20,612 nucleotides of DNA from UBA7662 sp041688385. GTDB taxonomy: Bacteria > Bacteroidota > Bacteroidia > UBA7662. The translations under genes were made by a program, and so were the position numbers. Shown here piece by piece: positions 14,228 through 20,612 of this stretch (position 1 is the first letter of the stretch; each line of letters opens with the position of its first letter). The notes under the pieces were generated by a model. It did no database searches. It saw nothing but the letters and a program-made list of their open reading frames with translations, and was not told the DNA's origin. The stretch lies in contig JBDNIH010000225.1 of NCBI GenBank assembly GCA_041688385.1, positions 1 to 20,612 on the forward strand, given 5' to 3'.

Positions 14228-14527
14228 ATGGGACAAGTCAATATCAAGATCAAAATAGGCGACCGCGATTATCCGCTGGTCGTAGATCAACAGGAAGAGG
14301 CACGCCTCCGTGAGGCTGAGCGTGTGCTTTCCGAAAAGTATAAGGAGTATGCGCAAGCCTATCCCGCAGCCGACAAACAGGATCACCTGGCCATGGCGGC
14401 ACTTTTTATCAGCAATTCGCTCGTCGGAATCGACAACCAGACCAAAGAGGGTTTCGATGAGTTAGCTATACGACTTCAAGAACTCGAGTTGTTACTCGAC
14501 AAACAACCTGTCCCAGATCAGGATTGA
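14228..14527 (+). CDS. zapA: Cell division protein ZapA
   Basis: ZapA binds and bundles FtsZ protofilaments at the division ring. 99 residues, the usual size. The N-terminal beta-hairpin head (MGQVNIKIKIGDRDYPLVVD, 1-20) is followed by EEARLREAERVLSEKYKEY and the dimer/tetramer coiled coil. HLAMAALFISNSLVG (about 53-67) matches the family's D-x-L-A-M-A-A-L pattern with His for Leu. The C-terminal helix (FDELAIRLQELELLL) is a coiled coil. It is preceded by a spacer in which AAGGAAATCGAT (14209-14220) repeats exactly a segment near the end of the upstream gene (14163-14174). The order pheT / coiled-coil / zapA / rny supports the assignment. Confidence 0.93.
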   Translation: MGQVNIKIKIGDRDYPLVVDQQEEARLREAERVLSEKYKEYAQAYPAADKQDHLAMAALFISNSLVGIDNQTKEGFDELAIRLQELELLLDKQPVPDQD

Positions 14528-14541
14528 TCACCTTTCTGCTG

Positions 14542-14565
14542 CTTCGTAGCCCAGTGGGATCGAAG
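14542..14565 (+). other. Small hairpin in the zapA-rny spacer
   Basis: CTTCG (14542-14546) pairs with CGAAG (14561-14565), and CCC (14550-14552) with GGG (14556-14558), leaving an internal loop. There is no T run, so it is not a terminator. It lies 13-36 bases before the rny start and might affect mRNA processing or rny translation. The whole spacer is only 50 bases, too short for a 6S-type RNA. Confidence 0.3.
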
Positions 14566-14577
14566 TAAAAGAAAACT

Positions 14578-16134
14578 ATGACAACCATCATTATCACAGC
14601 CCTTGTGGCTTTAGGAGCAGGCCTCGGAATAGGTCGTGTATTCCTCAATAAGGCGAACAACAAACAACGCGAGGAGGCCGAAAAAGAGGCCCAGCGCATA
14701 CTTGCCGATGCCCAATTGAAGGCCGAAAGTGTTCGCAAAGAGAAGGAACTTCAGGCCAAAGAGCGTTTTTTATCCCTCCGTGCCGAGCACGACGACGAGA
14801 TCAACAAACGCAACCAGGCCATGCTCGCCAACGAAAACCGCATCAAACAAAAAGAGCAGAGTCTGAATTCGAAAATGGAGCATACCGCCCGCAAAGAAGC
14901 CGAGCTCGATTCCGTTAAAGAAAACCTCAACCGCCAGCTCGAAATTGTAGAGCAGCGCAAAGAAGAAGCCGCCAAAACCCACAACAATGCGGTGAAGCAG
15001 CTCGAAAAAATCGCCAGCATGACGGCCGAAGAAGCCAAAACCCAGTTGGTAGAATCGCTGAAAGCAGAAGCCAAAACCCAAGCCTTGTCGCAGATCAAAG
15101 ACATCGTTGACGAAGCCAAGGTGCAAGCCAACAAACAGGCCAAAAAAGTGGTACTCGAAACCATTCAGCGCACGGCTACCGAACATGCCATCGAAAACGC
15201 CATCTCCGTCTTCAACATCAAAAACGACGATGTGAAAGGCCAGATCATCGGTCGCGAAGGTCGTAATATCCGTGCTTTTGAAGCAGCCACCGGTGTGGAG
15301 CTCATCGTAGACGACACCCCGGAAGCCATCATCCTCTCCTGCTTCGACCCGCTACGTCGCGAAATTGCCCGCCTTGCCCTCCACCGCCTGGTCACCGACG
15401 GTCGTATTCACCCGGCACGTATCGAAGAGGTAGTGGCCAAAACCACCAAACAAATCGAAGAAGAGATAGCCGAAATCGGCGAACGCACTTGCATCGACCT
15501 CGGCATACACGGTCTCCACCCCGATCTGATGCGTTTGGTGGGTAAGATGCGCTACCGCTCGTCTTATGGCCAGAACTTATTGCAGCACAGCCGCGAGGTC
15601 GCCAACCTTTGTGCTACCATGGCAGCCGAACTCGGTCTCAACGCCAAACTCGCTAAACGTGCCGGCCTCTTGCACGATATAGGAAAGGTGCCCGACGACA
15701 ATGCTGAAGTGCCGCACGCCTTATTGGGGATGCAAATCGCCGAACGTTGTAAAGAACATCCAATTGTAGTGAACGCCATCGGTGCCCACCATGACGAAAT
15801 CGAAATGACCGACCCCATCTCGGCCATCGTACAGGCTTGTGATGCCGTTTCAGGTGCCCGCCCGGGTGCCCGCCGTGAAGTAGTGGAGAGTTATATCAAA
15901 CGCTTGAAGGATCTCGAAGCCATGGCCATGTCGTATGCCGGCGTAGAGAAATCGTTCGCCATACAGGCCGGTCGCGAACTGCGTGTGATTGTAGAAAGCG
16001 AAAAAATCAGCGATGAAGCTGCAGAGCTGATGTCAGTCGATTTATCGCAGCGCATCCAAAACGAAATGCAGTATCCGGGTCAAATCAAGGTGACCGTAAT
16101 ACGCGAAAAACGTTCGATCGCTTACGCTAAATAA
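14578..16134 (+). CDS. rny: Ribonuclease Y
   Basis: Membrane-anchored endoribonuclease that starts mRNA turnover. 518 residues, the standard length. An N-terminal membrane anchor (about 3-22) is followed by a long coiled coil (about 25-195, Lys/Glu/Ala-rich), a KH RNA-binding domain (about 208-275) with the GxxG loop in IIGREGRNIRAF, and an HD hydrolase domain (about 333-430) with His337 (LLQHSREV), the HD pair at 366-367 (LLHDIGKV), AHHDE (403-407) and Asp422 (ACDAVSGARPGAR). The C-terminal ~85 residues are the conserved family tail ending in MQYPGQIKVTVIRE. All metal-binding residues are present. Last gene of the pheT operon, 50 bases after zapA, with a terminator downstream. The antisense frames opposite the repetitive coiled-coil region stay open only because of its composition. 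Confidence 0.97.
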   Translation: MTTIIITALVALGAGLGIGRVFLNKANNKQREEAEKEAQRILADAQLKAESVRKEKELQAKERFLSLRAEHDDEINKRNQAMLANENRIKQKEQSLNSKMEHTARKEAELDSVKENLNRQLEIVEQRKEEAAKTHNNAVKQLEKIASMTAEEAKTQLVESLKAEAKTQALSQIKDIVDEAKVQANKQAKKVVLETIQRTATEHAIENAISVFNIKNDDVKGQIIGREGRNIRAFEAATGVELIVDDTPEAIILSCFDPLRREIARLALHRLVTDGRIHPARIEEVVAKTTKQIEEEIAEIGERTCIDLGIHGLHPDLMRLVGKMRYRSSYGQNLLQHSREVANLCATMAAELGLNAKLAKRAGLLHDIGKVPDDNAEVPHALLGMQIAERCKEHPIVVNAIGAHHDEIEMTDPISAIVQACDAVSGARPGARREVVESYIKRLKDLEAMAMSYAGVEKSFAIQAGRELRVIVESEKISDEAAELMSVDLSQRIQNEMQYPGQIKVTVIREKRSIAYAK

Positions 16135-16149
16135 GCTCGGCGATAGGCT

Positions 16150-16216
16150 ACAGATTTACGCAGATAAAAATCCGTGTAAATCCGCGCCCACCGGGTCCAC
16201 ATCATCCGTGTTCTAT
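16150..16216. repeat. Interspersed repeat of the 'GATTTACGCAGAT / ATCCGTGTAAATC' type
   Basis: Downstream of rny, GATTTAC (16153-16159) and GTAAATC (16176-16182) are perfect inverted arms, within a longer imperfect dyad of the CAGATTTACGCAGAT...ATCCGTGTAAATCCG kind, followed by CATCCGTGTTCTATC (16203-16217). I recognise this word pattern from noncoding interspersed repeats in many Bacteroidota genomes. It lies in the 3' part of the operon before the terminator. The rest of the 145-base spacer shows no ORF. Confidence 0.6.
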
Positions 16217-16247
16217 CACCGGTTTATCCTCGAAAACACAACAAGTA

Positions 16248-16279
16248 CAGCCGCAATCCCCTAAATTGCGGCTGTTTTT
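16248..16279 (+). terminator. Rho-independent terminator of the pheT-rny operon
   Basis: A perfect ten-base-pair stem, CAGCCGCAAT / ATTGCGGCTG (16248-16257 and 16265-16274), with a seven-base loop is followed by TTTTT (16275-16279). The next base is the A of the glycosyltransferase ATG, so terminator and start codon touch. Confidence 0.88.
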
Positions 16280-17239
16280 ATGCATATCCTCCTCGTTAAT
16301 AATACCCGCATACCAGCTTTGAAGTATGGTGGCACCGAACGTGTCATCTGGGCGTTAGGCAAGGCCTTGGTGGCCCTGGGGCATCAGGTAAGTTATCTGG
16401 TGGCCAAAGGTTCCCACTGCCCCTTTGCCATGGTTTATGTATATAATCCGGCCTTAGCGCTGGAGCGGCAGATCCCGATTGGCGTTGATCTGATGCATAT
16501 ACATTTTCCGATGGCACAAGCACCCACTTTCCCTTACCTCGCTACCCTACACGGCAATGGCGAAGCAGGCGAGAAGTTTGCACCGAATACTGTTTTTCTT
16601 ACAGCCAATCACGCGCAAAGACACCATGGAGAGGCGTTTGTTTACAACGGCCTAGACTGGGATGAATACGGCCCGGTAGACTGGCAAAAAGAAAGACGCC
16701 ACTTACTTTTCCTGGCCAAAACTTCACGCAAAGAAAAAAACGTTAAGGGCGCCATCGAAATCGCCAAAAGCAGAGAGACCAAATTGGAGATAATCGGCGG
16801 CCATAAACTCATCTTTAGCCGTTATGTGCGTTTTCGGGGCCAGGTGGGAGGTGCTAAAAAGGCAGCCTTACTCAATCACGGCATGGCCTTGCTCAACCCC
16901 ATCCGCTGGCACGAACCTTTTGGACTGGCACCCATAGAAGCCCTGTATTATGGCAATCCGGTTTTTGCAACGCCTTATGGCAGCATGCCCGAATTAATTA
17001 CCGAAGAAGTGGGTCTGTTAAGTCTGCATGGCCGAGAACTGGCCGAGGGACTGAAACAATTGCCCTACTACAGCCGCAAACTCTGCCACCATTATGTGGT
17101 AGATCGTTTCAATCACCTCGATATGGCCAAAAATTATCTGGCGTATTACGAAAAGGTGTTAAACGGCGAAAAAATTAATACAAATCCGCTGTTCGTCGCA
17201 GCCGACCAGCACAAAACGCTGCTGGCTTACGACTGGTAA
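16280..17239 (+). CDS. Glycosyltransferase family 4 protein
   Basis: 319 residues, a GT-B fold glycosyltransferase. The N-terminal Rossmann half begins MHILLVNNTRIPALKYGGTE, where the GGTE loop (17-20) is the usual acceptor/phosphate region of GT4 enzymes, and has THGN-like LHGNGEA near residue 90. The C-terminal nucleotide-sugar half holds HEPFGLAPIEALYYGNPVFA (211-230) with the E-x7-E pair (Glu212, Glu220), followed by TPYGSMPELI. It is shorter than typical 350-400 residue GT4 enzymes, mainly in the linker, but both halves are complete. The N-terminus as called is the first beta strand, so the start abutting the terminator is right. It stands apart from any polysaccharide cluster, and the substrate cannot be named. 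The last 13 bases overlap the 3' end of the convergent purM gene. Confidence 0.9.
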   Translation: MHILLVNNTRIPALKYGGTERVIWALGKALVALGHQVSYLVAKGSHCPFAMVYVYNPALALERQIPIGVDLMHIHFPMAQAPTFPYLATLHGNGEAGEKFAPNTVFLTANHAQRHHGEAFVYNGLDWDEYGPVDWQKERRHLLFLAKTSRKEKNVKGAIEIAKSRETKLEIIGGHKLIFSRYVRFRGQVGGAKKAALLNHGMALLNPIRWHEPFGLAPIEALYYGNPVFATPYGSMPELITEEVGLLSLHGRELAEGLKQLPYYSRKLCHHYVVDRFNHLDMAKNYLAYYEKVLNGEKINTNPLFVAADQHKTLLAYDW

Positions 17240-18402
17240 ACAAAATCGCCATGGGCCGAATGGAGGTGCACCGAAGCACCTTCAGCTTGCGCTTCTACCC
17301 TGCCAACGACTTGTGCGTCTACACCCATAGATTTGGATAAGGCGATCACTGAATCAGCATGATTTTCTGAGAGATAAACTTCCATGCGGTGGCCCATATT
17401 AAACACCTGGTACATCTCTTTCCAGTCGGTGCCCGACTCCTGCTGTATCATGCGGAAAAGCGGTGGTGTGTCAAATAAGTTGTCTTTAATTACTTTCACC
17501 TGGTCTACAAAGTGCAACACCTTGGTTTGTGCGCCGCCTGAACAATGCACCAAGCCATGTATTTGTTGCCCCAATTCAGCCAGCAAAGGTTTGAGGATAG
17601 GCGCGTAAGTACGGGTTGGGGACAATACCAGTTTACCAGCATCCAACGGACTGCCTGCTACTGCGTCTGTTAGTTTTTTGGAGCCACTATAGACCAGTTT
17701 TTCGTTCACCAACGCATCGTAACTTTCGGGGTATTTGGTAGCGAGATATTTGGCAAATACGTCATGGCGGGCCGAAGTAAGTCCGTTTGAACCCATGCCG
17801 CCGTTGTATGCGGTTTCGTAGCTCGCCTGCCCAAACGACGACAAACCCACAATCACATCGCCGGCTTGAATGCGGTCGTTGGAAATAACATCCCTACGTT
17901 TCATTCTGGCGGTAACAGTTGAATCTACAATGATGGTCCGCACCAAATCACCCACATCTGCCGTTTCACCCCCACCGAAATAGATGTTTACGCCTTGATC
18001 GGCCATCTCCTCAATAAATTCCTGTGTACCACTGATGAGGGCGCTGATGACTTCGCCAGGCACCAGATTTTTATTCCGGCCAATGGTTGACGACAGCAAA
18101 AAATGATCGGTAGCGCCCACACAAAGCAAGTCGTCGAGATTCATCACCACCGCATCTTGGGCTATGCCCTTCCATACGCTGAGATCACCGGTTTCTTTCC
18201 AGTACAAATACGCCAGCGACGACTTGGTACCGGCACCATCGGCATGGATGATGTTACACCAATCGGCATCCTGGCCTAAAAAATCGGGTAGGATTTTACA
18301 AAAAGCCTTGGGGTACAAACCCTTGTCGAGTTTGGCAATGGCTTTGTGTACGTCTTCTTTGGTGGCTGATACCCCGCGTTGGTTGTATTTCGACTGGCTC
18401 AT
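17227..18402 (-). CDS. purM: Phosphoribosylformylglycinamidine cyclo-ligase (AIR synthase), PurM
   Basis: ATP-dependent ring closure of FGAM to aminoimidazole ribonucleotide, the step directly after PurL in purine synthesis. 391 residues, the somewhat longer Bacteroidota form (E. coli PurM is about 345). It starts MSQSKYNQRGVSATKEDVHK, a conserved Bacteroidota N-terminus. Motifs include HADGAGTKSSLA (53-64, the ATP/substrate loop), DAVVMNLDDLLCVGA (83-97), YFGGGETADVGDLV (about 141-154) and, near the C-terminus, FNMGHRMEVYL, the FNMG motif of AIR synthases. It is single-gene, with a -7 promoter element in the terminator of the upstream OmpA gene, and converges on the glycosyltransferase with a 13-base overlap. 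purL lies at the other end of the window on the same strand, but is not in the same operon. Confidence 0.95.
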   Translation of the reverse strand: MSQSKYNQRGVSATKEDVHKAIAKLDKGLYPKAFCKILPDFLGQDADWCNIIHADGAGTKSSLAYLYWKETGDLSVWKGIAQDAVVMNLDDLLCVGATDHFLLSSTIGRNKNLVPGEVISALISGTQEFIEEMADQGVNIYFGGGETADVGDLVRTIIVDSTVTARMKRRDVISNDRIQAGDVIVGLSSFGQASYETAYNGGMGSNGLTSARHDVFAKYLATKYPESYDALVNEKLVYSGSKKLTDAVAGSPLDAGKLVLSPTRTYAPILKPLLAELGQQIHGLVHCSGGAQTKVLHFVDQVKVIKDNLFDTPPLFRMIQQESGTDWKEMYQVFNMGHRMEVYLSENHADSVIALSKSMGVDAQVVGRVEAQAEGASVHLHSAHGDFVYQS

Positions 18403-18405
18403 CGT

Positions 18406-18438
18406 AAAAAAAGAAAGGGCAAAGTTACTTTGCCCTTT
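18406..18438 (-). terminator. Rho-independent terminator of the PorE-like OmpA gene
   Basis: On the minus strand, an 11-base-pair perfect stem AAAGGGCAAAG / CTTTGCCCTTT (18438-18428 and 18424-18414) with a three-base TAA loop is followed by C and seven T (18412-18406). It starts 19 bases after the OmpA stop and ends four bases before the purM start codon. The purM -7 element sits in its loop and descending arm. Confidence 0.88.
18420..18427 (-). promoter_or_regulatory. -7 promoter element (TAACTTTG) of purM inside a terminator hairpin
   Basis: TAACTTTG on the minus strand matches TAnnTTTG exactly, is identical to the pheT element, and ends 17 bases before the purM ATG. It is formed by the loop and the first bases of the descending arm of the upstream gene's terminator. 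No -33 TTTG is visible at the normal spacing. Part of the match could be a by-product of the hairpin sequence. Confidence 0.45.
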
Positions 18439-18456
18439 TCATTTTTAGCAGTTATT

Positions 18457-20445
18457 CTACTCCTTATTCGGATCGGTGAAGATTTCATCGCCCTCCTGGG
18501 TTTCTTCACCCGTTACACGACGGTACTTGATGATACCTTTGAAGTCGGAAGAAATCACTTTAAAAGTTGTACGGCGATTGAGCTGGTGCTCAGCATCACT
18601 ACAGTTCACGCCATTCGAACAACGGTTAAGCAATTGGGTTTCGCCATAACCTTTGGCTACCAAACGCGCAGAGTCGATGCCATTTTCAATCAAGTGATTC
18701 ACCACCGATTGGGCACGGCGTTGTGATAATTCAAGATTGTATTCATCCGATCCACGGGCATCGGTATGTGAATTGATAGCTATGATCAGGTTTTCTGATT
18801 TTTTCATCATCGACACCAACACCTTCAGGTTTTCTTTGGAAGCCGGTGTGAGTTTGTCGCTGTTGAAATCATACAATATATCCTGCAATGTAATTTCTTC
18901 GATAGGTACCAGCTTCAAAGGGATATTGATGACAAAATCCTTCGAAACCTCCATTTTTTTGGTACTAACCACGGTGTCTTCAGCAAAATATTCGCGACGC
19001 GTTACCTCGATACGGTAATTCATGTCTTCCCGAAGTTTGAAGGTATAGTTACCGCGGTTGTCGGTGATGGCATCCATATAGGTGCTGTCGGGCATAATCA
19101 ATTTCACCTCAGCACCCGAAAGTGGGCGGCGGGTGGAATCGTCGTACACCATACCACTCAGGTTAAATACAAGCGGCGTAAGCACCCACTGCCAGATATC
19201 GTCGCTACCACGGCCACCAGGGCGGTTGCTGCTCAAAAATCCTTTGTCACGGCGCGCATTGGCTACGAAAGCAAAATCATCGGCACCCGAATTAATTGGG
19301 TACTTCATGTTCTCCGGCTTCTCCCATTCTGTACCCTCCCCTTCACTGTAAAAAACATCTAAACCACCCATACCCGGATGACCATCTGAAGCAAAATAGA
19401 GGACGTTCTCCGTTTCATGGATGTAAGGGAACATCTCATCGTCGCCAGTATTTACCACAGGACCCAAATTGATGGGTGCCTCCCATTCGGTACGACCCCG
19501 ATTCATAAACCAAATATCTTTGCCGCCATAACCGCCTTCAGCATTGTCGGCAACGAAATATAATTTTTTCTGATCGCGACTTAGCGATGGCTGACCAACA
19601 TTAATGCTATCACCAAAAATGGAGACCATTTCTGCATTGCCCCATTTTAAACCCTGCTTGCGCGCCATAAAAACACGGCACTCGCCAGTTTTACTGCTGC
19701 AACGGGTAAAATACATGCTGGTACCTAATCGGTTGGCCGCTACAGTGCCTTCATTCATCGGGGTATTTACGTCTCCTTCGAGGATTTTGAGTTTGCTCCA
19801 CTTCCCTTTGCGATCTACATAACTTTCGAAAATGTCACTGAAATCCTCACCAATACGACCGTAGATTTTTTTACCTGTCGACTCCTCTCGGGTAGAGCTC
19901 ACCATTACACCGTTGTTCTTGTAAAGGTTTAGTCCATAATCCGATTGACGCGAGTTGAATACCCGCATATTGTTCACCTCATACCGAGAAGGTGTGTTGA
20001 TCCAAGTTTTCGCAAGTTTACAGCTCTCCAGCAACCATTTCACGCGACTATCGCCAGGATTAATGCCGAGATAGGTGTTGTATTGCTCAATGGCCTCGTC
20101 ATATTTCTCTAAACCGCGTAATACGTTCGCATAGTTGAGATACAATTCGCCACCGTCGTACCCCGCTTTGATTGCACGGGCGTACCAACTTTCGGCCACT
20201 TTAAAATCATTAGCCAAACGATAGCACTCGGCCACCATATAAGTTGCACGCGCTTTATTGTCCTTACTTTTGGTGGCCTTTTTGTACGCATCAGCAGCCA
20301 CCATATAACTTTCAATCTCGAAAGCCCTGTCGCCTGCAGAAATCTGCGCTTTTGCTGTTCCTACGAGCAGCAAACAAAAAACAAAGAGAAGTAGAGAATA
20401 ACTTCTCAGAGAATAATAGAACATTCCTAGCTTATTAACGTGCAT
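18457..20445 (-). CDS. PorE-like envelope protein: TPR, PD40 propeller, carboxypeptidase-regulatory-like and OmpA domains
   Basis: 662 residues from ATG 20445; ATG 20424 is an equally good start, and a TTG at 20454 is less likely. A signal peptide (LLLFVFCLLLVGTAKA, then QIS) shows no lipobox. TPR-like helices follow (about 40-145), then a WD40-like PD40 beta-propeller (about 175-420) with blades such as QPSLSRDQKKLYFVAD, MFPYIHETENVLYFASD and GFLSSNRPGGRGSDDIW. A carboxypeptidase-regulatory-like domain (about 425-512) comes next, then an OmpA C-terminal peptidoglycan-binding domain (about 517-632) with LYDFNSDKL, NSHTDARGSDEYNLELSQRR and LNRRT. This is the domain order of PorE, a T9SS component of Porphyromonas that links the machine to peptidoglycan. 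PorE is a lipoprotein, whereas this protein seems not to be. Related OmpA proteins with other roles share the layout, so the T9SS role is inference, supported by two T9SS cargos in the window. Confidence 0.85.
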   Translation of the reverse strand: MHVNKLGMFYYSLRSYSLLLFVFCLLLVGTAKAQISAGDRAFEIESYMVAADAYKKATKSKDNKARATYMVAECYRLANDFKVAESWYARAIKAGYDGGELYLNYANVLRGLEKYDEAIEQYNTYLGINPGDSRVKWLLESCKLAKTWINTPSRYEVNNMRVFNSRQSDYGLNLYKNNGVMVSSTREESTGKKIYGRIGEDFSDIFESYVDRKGKWSKLKILEGDVNTPMNEGTVAANRLGTSMYFTRCSSKTGECRVFMARKQGLKWGNAEMVSIFGDSINVGQPSLSRDQKKLYFVADNAEGGYGGKDIWFMNRGRTEWEAPINLGPVVNTGDDEMFPYIHETENVLYFASDGHPGMGGLDVFYSEGEGTEWEKPENMKYPINSGADDFAFVANARRDKGFLSSNRPGGRGSDDIWQWVLTPLVFNLSGMVYDDSTRRPLSGAEVKLIMPDSTYMDAITDNRGNYTFKLREDMNYRIEVTRREYFAEDTVVSTKKMEVSKDFVINIPLKLVPIEEITLQDILYDFNSDKLTPASKENLKVLVSMMKKSENLIIAINSHTDARGSDEYNLELSQRRAQSVVNHLIENGIDSARLVAKGYGETQLLNRCSNGVNCSDAEHQLNRRTTFKVISSDFKGIIKYRRVTGEETQEGDEIFTDPNKE

Positions 20446-20451
20446 ACCAAT

Positions 20452-20459
20452 CAAAGTAA
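20452..20459 (-). promoter_or_regulatory. Candidate -7 element (TTACTTTG) of the OmpA gene
   Basis: TTACTTTG on the minus strand differs from TAnnTTTG at one position and ends six bases before the ATG at 20445, the same short spacing as in front of the endonuclease gene and pheT. If real it favours the 20445 start, or a short leader for the 20424 start. Confidence 0.3.
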
Positions 20460-20521
20460 CTCAATAATATGTTAATGAACAAGCCCAAAATCATGCAAAG
20501 TTCCTCTTTTAACTGCTTTTA

Positions 20522-20605
20522 ATGTGTTGTGCCGAAGAATTCGGCGGTCGCCCCAAAAAGAAGAGCGAGATTGCGCAAAATAACCAGAAGCACCCAACGA
20601 AATAG
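20522..20605 (+). CDS. Possible small basic protein, 27 residues (weak)
   Basis: ATG at 20522 opens MCCAEEFGGRPKKKSEIAQN and stops at TAG 20603-20605, giving 27 residues with a Cys-Cys start and a Lys-rich centre. It lies divergent to the OmpA gene in the last 150 bases, where I find no other intact gene. It has no recognised family and no exact -7 match upstream. The opposite strand is also open to the window edge in the same stretch with a hydrophobic reading, so either could be chance. Reported because nothing else explains this end of the window. Confidence 0.25.
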   Translation: MCCAEEFGGRPKKKSEIAQNNQKHPTK

Positions 20606-20612
20606 ACTGGGC

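Noticed and set aside
14528..14577. 6S RNA gene between zapA and rny, by analogy with zapA-ssrS in other bacteria
   Set aside because: The spacer is 50 bases, far too short for a 6S RNA, and shows only a small hairpin.
14770..15186. 138-residue minus-strand ORF inside rny
   Set aside because: It mirrors the Lys/Glu/Ala-rich coiled-coil region of RNase Y; its Phe/Leu/Gly-rich reading is a composition artefact.
1..20612. CRISPR arrays, tRNA or rRNA genes, IS elements, toxin-antitoxin or defence systems
   Set aside because: I saw no regularly spaced repeats, no cloverleaf or CCA ends, no transposase or integrase motifs, and no defence gene families on either strand.
20471..20612. Minus-strand reading frames open to the right window edge
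   Set aside because: Two frames stay open for 30-45 codons but have no recognisable motif, and the frames compete with each other and with the plus-strand small ORF, so no gene can be supported.

Overview
The window looks like chromosomal DNA of a Bacteroidota bacterium, probably a non-Bacteroidales lineage such as Chitinophagales or Sphingobacteriales; the rank below phylum is a guess. The reasons are: two secreted enzymes with type IX secretion (T9SS) C-terminal sorting domains, a type III glutamine synthetase, small lipocalin-like lipoproteins, a TPR/propeller/OmpA envelope protein of the PorE type, few Shine-Dalgarno sequences, and several exact matches to the Bacteroidota -7 promoter element TAnnTTTG just upstream of first genes.

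Left part (1-5578). The 5' end of purL runs off the left edge and follows a small secreted PepSY-like protein, both on the minus strand. A 418-base spacer holding a palindrome, a GC-rich hairpin element and an AT-rich promoter region leads to glnN on the plus strand. A strong bidirectional terminator separates glnN from a minus-strand cluster of three related lipocalin-like lipoproteins. The first of the three is broken by about three frameshifts; the other two are intact and abut as TAA-ATG. A PF04020-type membrane protein follows, coupled to the gene upstream of it.

Middle (5575-11414). Two large T9SS cargo proteins diverge from a 104-base spacer: a multidomain endonuclease I on the minus strand and an M36/fungalysin-like metalloprotease on the plus strand. 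They suggest extracellular or surface breakdown of nucleic acid and protein.

Right part (11434-20612). After a terminator comes a compact plus-strand housekeeping operon: pheT, a small coiled-coil protein, zapA and rny. It ends in a terminator that directly abuts a family 4 glycosyltransferase. That gene converges on, and overlaps by 13 bases, a minus-strand purM. Upstream of purM on the minus strand is the PorE-like OmpA protein. The last 150 bases hold only one weak small ORF.

The window is mostly conserved core genome plus secreted enzymes. I see no defence island, prophage, integrase, IS element, CRISPR array, rRNA or tRNA. The most interesting points are the decayed third lipocalin paralogue, the unusual domain architecture of the endonuclease, promoter elements lying beside or inside the preceding gene's terminator with very short leaders, and two intergenic repeat elements.
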